Part shown: piece by piece, positions 1-5,619 of the stretch
How the letters are laid out: the number at the start of each line of letters is the position of its first letter
How positions within the stretch are numbered: the stretch's first letter is position 1
Assembly: GCA_016296505.1 (NCBI GenBank)
Contig: JAEDJD010000029.1
Coordinates: 1 to 21,438 of the forward strand
Length of the DNA: 21,438 bases
Origin: Oscillospiraceae bacterium
Lineage (GTDB): Bacteria; Bacillota; Clostridia; Oscillospirales; Ruminococcaceae
Direction of reading: 5' to 3'
Position numbers and translations under genes: made by a program
The notes under the pieces: model-generated
Told to the model about the DNA's origin: nothing
What the model saw: the letters and a program-made list of their open reading frames with translations, nothing else
Databases searched by the model: none

Positions 1-94
1 CGCTGCCCTAAGAACCCGCGAGCTTTTGAAAAAGCTCGACCAAAACTTTTATTTCACCTTCGGTGTGCGCACCCGTAAGTTTCTCGACAGACTG
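1..94. other. Left-edge sequence, possible dispersed repeat
   Basis: No convincing gene is visible. Positions 19-26 and 31-38 form an 8-bp hairpin (CGAGCTTT/AAAGCTCG, loop TGAA). The minus strand reads through a short open stretch giving GEIKVLVELFQKLAGS and then a stop. From memory, very similar short peptides recur as spurious ORFs in many gut clostridial genomes, so this may be a dispersed noncoding repeat or the tail of an upstream transcript. I cannot test that here. A 61-codon plus-strand frame at 26-211 runs straight through the terminator hairpin and is unlikely to be a gene. Confidence 0.3.
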
Positions 95-131
95 AGCCGG
101 AGAAGATTTCATTTCTTCTCCGGCTATTTTT
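95..131 (+). terminator. Rho-independent terminator (plus strand)
   Basis: A perfect 12-bp stem (95-106 with 114-125, AGCCGGAGAAGA/TCTTCTCCGGCT) with a 7-nt loop is followed by ATTTTTAT on the plus strand. It would end a transcript entering from the left edge. No T run follows on the minus strand, so it is a poor terminator for the convergent membrane gene ending at 155. Confidence 0.75.
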
Positions 132-154
132 ATGCCTCCGATAATGGAATGTTA

Positions 155-715
155 TCAATGATTCGCTTCAATTTCGATTGCTGCATATTGTTCAGACTGC
201 ATTTCCAATAAAAGCAATAGAATAAAAACATTCTCCCAAATGAAGAACGACTGAAACAGCGGCTTGAACCTTATAAAGTAAAGCACTGTAAATGCCACCG
301 CATATACGATCGACATCAAGGAGACTATGCGCTGTTTGGGATTTTGGGAGAATATAGCTGACAGAATAAAAGAAACCATAGTCACAAGCATCAGGCATAT
401 CGCAAAATCATTATGAAGATCAATCGTTATAGCGGTTGGTGTTTTACTGTAAAAGTTATAAAGAAAAAAGGCTGTTCCTAGTATGCATAACAACACAACT
501 GCATAAATGATTTTTTTGATCAGAACCTTTTTTACTATATAATAGCTAAGCATTGCGATAATGATGACGGCAAAGACAAACCATATAGCAGAGATCGGAC
601 GACTCAATCCAACATAAGCCAAAAATGAAATTCCGAGGTCATATCGATGAGTATTTGTTATCCAAGCGGATAATACAGCAATGATATTTGCCAAAAGAAA
701 CAGTATTCCTGCCAT
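155..715 (-). CDS. Polytopic membrane protein, unknown function
   Basis: This encodes about 186 residues with roughly six hydrophobic segments (about residues 1-18, 25-60, 66-88, 100-120, 130-148 and 155-172) and short charged loops containing KK and RFK, so it is an integral membrane protein. The general pattern resembles DUF998-type six-helix proteins, but I do not recognise a diagnostic motif. The ATG at 715 has no Shine-Dalgarno. A strong one (GGAGGA, 752-757) lies upstream and is correctly spaced for a TTG at 744, which is in a different frame. Joining that frame to this one by one extra base would give a natural membrane-protein start, MNKLKIKFLL followed by AGILFLLAN. The gene may therefore be frameshifted at its 5' end or start unusually. 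It sits alone, with its own promoter at 782-810 and the lgt terminator upstream. Confidence 0.65.
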   Translation of the reverse strand: MAGILFLLANIIAVLSAWITNTHRYDLGISFLAYVGLSRPISAIWFVFAVIIIAMLSYYIVKKVLIKKIIYAVVLLCILGTAFFLYNFYSKTPTAITIDLHNDFAICLMLVTMVSFILSAIFSQNPKQRIVSLMSIVYAVAFTVLYFIRFKPLFQSFFIWENVFILLLLLEMQSEQYAAIEIEANH

Positions 716-741
716 AATAGGAATTTTATTTTCAGCTTATT

Positions 742-757
742 CAATTACAAATCCTCC
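742..757 (-). promoter_or_regulatory. Shine-Dalgarno plus TTG out of frame with the membrane gene
   Basis: On the minus strand GGAGGA (757-752) is followed after 7 nt by TTG (744-742), opening a 28-codon frame that stops at TAA. The frame begins MNKLKIKFLL, then departs from the membrane-protein frame that starts at 715. It looks like the original initiation site, separated from its gene by a one-base deletion around 716-718 or by a sequencing error. Confidence 0.55.
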
Positions 758-781
758 GTAAGTTCTTTTGTCGCGAAATTG

Positions 782-810
782 ATTACAACAAGCATACAAT
801 AAAAAGTCAA
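782..810 (-). promoter_or_regulatory. Promoter of the membrane-protein gene
   Basis: On the minus strand TTGACT (810-805) and TGTAAT (787-782) are separated by exactly 17 nt. Transcription would start near 775, about 18 nt before the GGAGGA at 757-752. The promoter lies just beyond the lgt terminator. Confidence 0.65.
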
Positions 811-817
811 CGTCATA

Positions 818-860
818 GAAAAACAAAAGCACTTCAGGCCTCAATACCCCAAGTGCCTTT
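818..860 (-). terminator. Terminator of the yfmF-yfmH-lgt operon
   Basis: The minus strand forms a 10-bp stem (860-851 with 834-825, AAAGGCACTT/AAGTGCTTTT, one G-U pair) with a 16-nt loop, followed by TTTTGTTTTTC. It lies about 50 nt after the lgt stop codon. Confidence 0.7.
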
Positions 861-907
861 GTAATCATTTTACATTACGATTCGCCTAAAGTCTGCGGAT
901 TTAATAT

Positions 908-2059
908 TTACTGTTCCGGCTGTTTCGGTTCTTCGGCAGAATCATCATTCTCTGCCTTGATCAGGTCCTTTGTCTCCGCCGCCTTGGCAGCAATTTCTTC
1001 AAGCAGCGCGTCAATTTTTGCGTCCTTTTCCTTTTTGATCTGTTCTTCAGATTTCTCAACAGTTTCCGCAACGGGCGCCTGCACATCCGCAGCGTCTTTT
1101 TTTCCATGCTTTTCCTGCCATGCTTCCTCACGCGCATCCGCTTCGGCGAGCAGCCGCTTTGACTCCTCGGTATTCACATAAAGCTGATAATCCGAGCCAA
1201 GCCGTTTCGCATACGAAAATCCGACAATCAGCAGAATCAGCGCAGCACTCACAGATATCACCGCGACGGCCTGCGAAATCTTGAGCGTCCCCGCATAAAG
1301 GCTGTCCGTGCGCAGCGATTCGATAAAAAATCTGCCTGCGCCGTACCAAATCACATACATCAGAAAAATCTGCCCGTCAAATTTACGCCATTTCTTTGAG
1401 ATAAAATGCAGCAGGATAAAGCCGAGCAGACACCACATGGATTCATAGAAGAAACACGGATGTACCGGCTGATCTGCAATCACAGAGCCATCCGTATAGT
1501 TTGCAGAAATCCATGCCTGAATCTTGCCGCTTGTCATGCCGAAAATACTGTCCGTATTGCCGCCGAACGCCTCGTGATTCATAAAGTTGCCCCAACGACC
1601 GATACACTGTCCGATCAAAAATCCCAGCGATACGAGATCAAACATCGGCAGCAGACGAACCTTTCGCAATTTGCAGACAATCGAACCAATCAGCAAGGCG
1701 CCGATAATACCGCCGTATATTCCAAGTCCGCCGTTTCGGATATTGAAAATGGCTTTCCAATCTCCGGCATAATGATCCCAATGAAACAGCACATAATAGG
1801 CTCTTGCACCGATGATACCGCCGATGATACCGCCAATGATGCCATCAATCGCGCGGTCGGCGTCAATACCGAACTTCCGCATCCTTGAAAACACATAAAC
1901 CATTGCAAGCATCATGCCGACGGTGATAAGAATGCCATACCATGTCACGGTAAAGCCGAAAACGGTAAATGCAGTGCTGCTAACGGTCAACTCCAGACCG
2001 AGTTTCGGGAAGCGAATGCGGTTCGGATCGACCGCAGCGAGCATAGCCGAGTACATCAT
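908..2059 (-). CDS. lgt: Prolipoprotein diacylglyceryl transferase with C-terminal extension
   Basis: Lgt transfers the diacylglyceryl group from phosphatidylglycerol to the lipobox cysteine of prelipoproteins at the outer face of the cytoplasmic membrane. The family signature is clear: G154-R-W-G-N158-F-M-N161-H-E163-A-F-G166, preceded by GGLGIYGG at 110-117 and followed by HPCFFYES. Seven hydrophobic segments are expected over residues 30-290. The protein is 383 residues, whereas the family is usually about 260-300. The last 81 residues (from about 303) form a highly charged Lys/Glu/Ala-rich tail, likely helical or coiled coil, with no signature motif. Its start overlaps the yfmH stop by ATGA, which implies translational coupling. 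A second ATG follows directly at 2056. It is the last gene of the operon. Confidence 0.95.
   Translation of the reverse strand: MMYSAMLAAVDPNRIRFPKLGLELTVSSTAFTVFGFTVTWYGILITVGMMLAMVYVFSRMRKFGIDADRAIDGIIGGIIGGIIGARAYYVLFHWDHYAGDWKAIFNIRNGGLGIYGGIIGALLIGSIVCKLRKVRLLPMFDLVSLGFLIGQCIGRWGNFMNHEAFGGNTDSIFGMTSGKIQAWISANYTDGSVIADQPVHPCFFYESMWCLLGFILLHFISKKWRKFDGQIFLMYVIWYGAGRFFIESLRTDSLYAGTLKISQAVAVISVSAALILLIVGFSYAKRLGSDYQLYVNTEESKRLLAEADAREEAWQEKHGKKDAADVQAPVAETVEKSEEQIKKEKDAKIDALLEEIAAKAAETKDLIKAENDDSAEEPKQPEQ
1811..1846 (-). repeat. 12-bp tandem repeat inside lgt
   Basis: Two perfect copies of GATGATACCGCC (1811-1822 and 1823-1834) plus a degenerate third (1835-1846) encode GIIGGIIGGIIG at residues 73-84 of Lgt. 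The segment lies in a transmembrane helix where other Lgt proteins carry a related but non-repeated small-residue stretch ending in GARxYY. Confidence 0.8.
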
Positions 2060-3366
2060 AATTTAGTTTCTTCCTTTCCGGATATTTCGGGTTCTATGAC
2101 AGAAAGACAGGCGAATTCGCTGCAAAAGCGTTCGCGCAGACATTGCTGTACATCCTCTGCTGTCAGTTCCGCAAGCAATGCAGAACGTGCAAATGGGGAG
2201 TCACAGTCCCAGATATAGGCGTCCAGCATCGCAGAACAGGCTGCTTCGGGATTATTCATGCTGATAATGCTGCCGCCGTATGCAGCCCGTTTCAATACAG
2301 CAAATAATTCTTCGTCAACGCCGTCTGTCTGCATCCTGCGAATCTCATCGCAAAGCGCTTGCAAGACCGTTTCCGGCTGATCGGATTCGCCTTCAAATAA
2401 AACAGTAAACCAGCCGTCGCCGGCAAAGCAGTCCGCATCAAAAGTATCGTTCAGCAATCCGACGCGGAGCAATTCCCGATAGAGCGGCGCCGCAGAGCCA
2501 ATCAGCAAGTCAGCAGTCAGCGACGCAAGAAGCGAATCGCGCAGTCGCTGCATTCCGGCAGTGGGACGGCTCTTGAATCCAATCGAAAACTGTGTTTTTC
2601 CAATCGGCATTCTGCATTTGCAGAACGATGCGGCAGGCGCAGCCGGTTCCGGCGGAAATACTGCATTCGCCTGCATCGGCGGCGCCGGAATCAGACATCT
2701 TTCCGCAACAGCAAAAATCTCCTGTACACGAACATTGCCTGCACAACAGAGCACCATATTATGCAAATTATAAAACGCCCTATGGCTCTGCGTCAGCGTT
2801 TCTGCGGTAATCTGCTGAATACTCTCCGCCGTTCCAAGAATATGCGGATACAGCGGATAGGCATGGTACATCCCCTCCATAAGCTGCAAGAAGCCCTGAT
2901 CCGCAGGATCATCCAGCGTTTCCATCAATTCCTGTAAAATGATACTGCGTTCACGCGTCACGCTTTCTTCGGTGAAGTAGGGCTGCTGTACAAATTCAAG
3001 CAAAAGCTCCAATGCCTCATAATAATTCTGCTGCGCACGAAAATAATAGACTGTACGATCATAATCCGTAAACGCATTATCCGACGCACCAAGCCGTGCA
3101 AATTTCTTTGCAACGTCGCCATCCTCTTTTTCAAAGAGCTTATGTTCCAGAAAATGTGCAGTTCCGGCTGGCAGTTCCGTGACGGCATCCGCGTCCGACA
3201 TTCGGAAACGACGGTACACAGAGCCGAATTTCGCGCCTAACTGCGCATATGCGGTACTGAAATCCGGCATCTCCATGACGCGAATCTCCAATCCGCTCGG
3301 ATGCAGAATTCGATAACAAATATCTCCCGTCGCAGGATCCTTGCAGGTAACAATTTCAGATGTCAT
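2056..3366 (-). CDS. yfmH: M16-family zinc protease YfmH-like
   Basis: This is a 436-residue protein of the pitrilysin/insulinase M16 family. The inverted zinc motif HFLEH is at residues 71-75, and the distal zinc ligand is probably E146 in ILQELME, 71 residues after H75, so it should be catalytically competent. In Bacillus the paired proteins YmfF and YmfH are encoded beside ymfI, which completes 5-aminopentanol modification of EF-P, and current annotation calls YfmH EF-P-modification associated. The start at 3366 is chosen because AGGAGGAGG precedes it and MTSEIV fits the family; a longer frame reaching 3576 lies wholly inside the upstream gene. It overlaps yfmF by 11 nt and lgt by 4 nt. 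Confidence 0.9.
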   Translation of the reverse strand: MTSEIVTCKDPATGDICYRILHPSGLEIRVMEMPDFSTAYAQLGAKFGSVYRRFRMSDADAVTELPAGTAHFLEHKLFEKEDGDVAKKFARLGASDNAFTDYDRTVYYFRAQQNYYEALELLLEFVQQPYFTEESVTRERSIILQELMETLDDPADQGFLQLMEGMYHAYPLYPHILGTAESIQQITAETLTQSHRAFYNLHNMVLCCAGNVRVQEIFAVAERCLIPAPPMQANAVFPPEPAAPAASFCKCRMPIGKTQFSIGFKSRPTAGMQRLRDSLLASLTADLLIGSAAPLYRELLRVGLLNDTFDADCFAGDGWFTVLFEGESDQPETVLQALCDEIRRMQTDGVDEELFAVLKRAAYGGSIISMNNPEAACSAMLDAYIWDCDSPFARSALLAELTAEDVQQCLRERFCSEFACLSVIEPEISGKEETKL

Positions 3367-4630
3367 CTGCGCCAACCTCCTCCTGCTCCGCACGTAGTAC
3401 AAAAACAGTATCCAACGTAAGCTGCTTTGCAGCCTCTGAAATTTCTTCGCGCGTGACATTCCGCATCGCGTCGGCAATCTCGTTCGGACTGCGCTGATCG
3501 CCGCGCCGCAGCTGAAGAAGCCGCTGCGCAGCAAGACCGCTGATCGTATCCGAAGTCTCCGCCGTCTGAAACGCATTGTACAAAACAGCCTTCTGCATCA
3601 TATCATCGGTAAAATCTCCATCCTGCAGAGCATGAATCTGTGCCGCAACAGCATCCTTCACAATCTCCAGATTGTCAGCGTCAATGCCGATGTCGATAAA
3701 CAGCGTATGCTTAAACGCCTCGTTTGAAAGCATACAATAATAACAAAGTCCGCAGCGTTCGCGCAGATTGGTAAACAACAAAGAATCTGCAATCCAGCCA
3801 AGAATGCTGCACAGTATCAACATCGTTTCACGTTTGACCGCGCCATATTTATAGGTCAGCACAAGCTTTGTCTGCCCGACCGGCATGATTTCCGTTTCGG
3901 TGCAAATCTGAGCGCGCATCGGGCTTGGAACTTCAAACTGTATCCAATACGGCTGTCGCGGCAAATCACGAAAGCACGCCATCAGATGCGCTGAAATTTC
4001 CGGTTTTGGCACAGGCGTTACGGCGGCAATTTCAATCTCTGCCGTCCGGAGCAGATTCTGCCAGACAGAAAACGCAAGCGCAGGCGTAATACGCTCCGCT
4101 TCAGAACGCGTACCATGTACAGGAATGGCGGCAGATTCGCCGGAAAAGGTCAGCGCTGCCGCTTGTCGGAGCGCATAGCCGCGTTTGTCATTCTGCGCGC
4201 AATCAATATCGTCGAGCAGATTCTGCTTGCAGATCCGGAATTCCGGCTCACAAAACGCACCTTGCTTCGAATTCGGATGCAGCAGCGCACCAGTCACCAA
4301 GCTAAGAACGGACATCGTAATTGGTTCGCCCTGCATCACAAACGCGTCGTCCAGCCATGATGCTGTGAAATCCAATACGGCTGCGTCGCCGCAGAGTGAA
4401 AGATTTCCAATAAAATCGGCTGCATACAGCGACTCAAGCTGCATCGTCATGGCGCTGACAGACGGATATTCCGCGGAGGACGCCGTCAGCAGATCCGGCA
4501 GCAGCGCGTGAACAGACGCGGATTCCAGATTGCGCGGAATATGAAACTGAATCGTCAGGAGACAGCTCCGAAATTTCGGATCATATATTTCGGTATATCG
4601 GATGCCGTTTCCGATCATGATTTCCGGCAT
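3356..4630 (-). CDS. yfmF: M16-family protein YfmF-like, no zinc motif
   Basis: This is a 424-residue M16-fold protein and the partner of the downstream yfmH product. The place where HxxEH should be reads HALLPDLL (residues 41-48), so it lacks the catalytic zinc site, as is normal for YfmF. M16 pairs of one active and one inactive member usually work as a heterodimer, which is the likely arrangement here. The start at 4630 follows AAAGGAG at a good distance and gives MPEIMIGNGI. An in-frame ATG at 4729 lies upstream of the promoter and is rejected. It is the first gene of the operon; the predicted transcript start is about 45 nt upstream. Later parts such as LRERCGLCYY match the conserved C-terminal M16 region. 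Confidence 0.9.
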   Translation of the reverse strand: MPEIMIGNGIRYTEIYDPKFRSCLLTIQFHIPRNLESASVHALLPDLLTASSAEYPSVSAMTMQLESLYAADFIGNLSLCGDAAVLDFTASWLDDAFVMQGEPITMSVLSLVTGALLHPNSKQGAFCEPEFRICKQNLLDDIDCAQNDKRGYALRQAAALTFSGESAAIPVHGTRSEAERITPALAFSVWQNLLRTAEIEIAAVTPVPKPEISAHLMACFRDLPRQPYWIQFEVPSPMRAQICTETEIMPVGQTKLVLTYKYGAVKRETMLILCSILGWIADSLLFTNLRERCGLCYYCMLSNEAFKHTLFIDIGIDADNLEIVKDAVAAQIHALQDGDFTDDMMQKAVLYNAFQTAETSDTISGLAAQRLLQLRRGDQRSPNEIADAMRNVTREEISEAAKQLTLDTVFVLRAEQEEVGADDI

Positions 4631-4681
4631 GGCGCTTACTCCTTTCCGATCAATCTGAATGTAATACGCCAATATGGATAT

Positions 4682-4710
4682 ATTATAGCACGATTTCAAG
4701 AAAAATGCAA
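4682..4710 (-). promoter_or_regulatory. Promoter of the yfmF-yfmH-lgt operon
   Basis: On the minus strand TTGCAT (4710-4705) and TATAAT (4687-4682) are spaced by 17 nt, with TGC directly before the -10 box (extended -10). Confidence 0.85.
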
Positions 4711-4763
4711 CCGGCAGCAATACTGCCATGATTCTGCAATAAACGACGCTTAATCAGACTTTG

Positions 4764-4805
4764 AAAAAGCCGCAGAACCAGACAAGCATCCTGATTCTGC
4801 GGCTT
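4764..4805 (-). terminator. Terminator of the nicotinamidase gene
   Basis: An 11-bp stem (4767-4777 with 4795-4805, AAGCCGCAGAA/TTCTGCGGCTT) is followed on the minus strand by TTTTTC. It lies 27 nt past the stop codon and isolates this gene from the yfmF promoter. Confidence 0.9.
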
Positions 4806-4831
4806 CATCCTGATGATGTGATCGCTTTCTA

Positions 4832-5359
4832 TTATACAATTTCCATTTGGCACGCATTCATAGCAGCAAGCGCCGTTGCATGGCTCTCCGGTGTCACACC
4901 CGCGCAGCAGTCGGAAATAATTTTAACCGGCACTTCCGGGAACGCAGCTTTCAAAATCATCGCATTGCTGATCACGCAGATATCCGTACAGACGCCGATG
5001 ATCTGGAATTCTTCGATCTTGCGTCTCTTTCCGATTGTTTTCGGCAGATCGGCAGCGCCGAACGTCACCTTTTCAACAAGAATAGCGTCCTCGCCGATTG
5101 CATTCTGAACCGTCTTTTCGAGTGCCCAGCCCTTCGTACCCTTGATACAGTGCGGAACGGGCAGTTTCTTACCTTCCTGCGTATTGAGATATTCGGACGT
5201 ATGCGTATCCAGTGTTGCAACAACAAGCCCATCCGGATTTTCCTTGCGGAATGCCTTGATATATTTGACAACCGGCTTCACAACAGCCGCCGTCTCCGGA
5301 TTGCCAAGTACACCCGTGGTAAAATCCTTCTGCATATCAATCACGATCAATGCTTTCAT
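4832..5359 (-). CDS. pncA: Nicotinamidase-like cysteine hydrolase
   Basis: This is a 175-residue member of the isochorismatase-like cysteine hydrolases, most probably a nicotinamidase that converts nicotinamide to nicotinate in NAD salvage. The catalytic triad is visible as D8 (VIDMQKDF), K97 (VEKVTFGA) and C128 (GVCTDICV). D51 and H53 in TLDTHTSEY, with H70 in PVPHCIKG, match the metal-binding positions of nicotinamidases. It is slightly shorter than PncA of enterobacteria but normal for clostridial forms. The start is supported by AGGAAAGGGG. It is a single-gene transcript with its own promoter and terminator, divergent from spoIIE. A different amide or isochorismate substrate cannot be excluded. 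Confidence 0.85.
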   Translation of the reverse strand: MKALIVIDMQKDFTTGVLGNPETAAVVKPVVKYIKAFRKENPDGLVVATLDTHTSEYLNTQEGKKLPVPHCIKGTKGWALEKTVQNAIGEDAILVEKVTFGAADLPKTIGKRRKIEEFQIIGVCTDICVISNAMILKAAFPEVPVKIISDCCAGVTPESHATALAAMNACQMEIV

Positions 5360-5406
5360 AAGCGTTCCCCTTTCCTGATAGTCAAGTCAATTTACGAATA
5401 AACTCC

Positions 5407-5439
5407 ACGGCAGTATGTCTGGAATCGGCACGCTGCCGT
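5407..5439 (-). promoter_or_regulatory. Hairpin at the 5' end of the nicotinamidase leader
   Basis: ACGGCAG (5407-5413) pairs with CTGCCGT (5433-5439), giving a 7-bp stem that would start almost at the first nucleotide of the transcript. It may be a 5' stabilising hairpin or part of a regulatory leader of about 80 nt. It does not clearly match a riboswitch class I know. Confidence 0.4.
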
Positions 5440-5446
5440 TACTTTT

Positions 5447-5475
5447 ATGATAGCACATTCCGTATGGTTTGTCAA
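5447..5475 (-). promoter_or_regulatory. Promoter of the nicotinamidase gene
   Basis: On the minus strand a consensus TTGACA (5475-5470) and TATCAT (5452-5447) are 17 nt apart, and TGC precedes the -10 box. A strong vegetative promoter. Confidence 0.85.
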
Positions 5476-5545
5476 GATCATCCGATACAATATAAAAGTA
5501 ATTGCCAAAGATGCCGCTGCGACAAATTTCGCAAAGGAAATGCGG

Positions 5546-5551
5546 TATAAT
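5546..5551 (+). promoter_or_regulatory. -10 box of the spoIIE promoter
   Basis: TATAAT at 5546-5551 lies about 70 nt before the spoIIE start. No good -35 box stands 16-18 nt upstream (the place reads CAAATT). That fits an activator-dependent promoter, as spoIIE is Spo0A-driven in Bacillus, but I see no convincing 0A box. Confidence 0.45.
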
Positions 5552-5619
5552 ATGCTGAGAAAAAACAGCTCCGCGCGAAACGGACAAGCCGCGCACATAC
5601 AAAAGAAAGGATGATTCTG

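Noticed and set aside
1406..1888. 160-codon plus-strand frame inside lgt
   Set aside because: It is antisense to conserved Lgt motifs and has no Shine-Dalgarno or recognisable domain.
3367..3576. Upstream extension of yfmH by 70 codons
   Set aside because: The extra Arg-rich stretch lies wholly inside yfmF in another frame. The AGGAGG before 3366 sets the start.
5360..5445. NAD-responsive riboswitch before the nicotinamidase gene
   Set aside because: The leader has one simple hairpin but I could not match it to the NAD-I or NAD-II consensus, so no class is claimed.
5470..5545. Spo0A boxes before spoIIE
   Set aside because: The best candidates, such as TGTCAAG, differ from TGTCGAA at two positions and also belong to the -35 box of the divergent gene.
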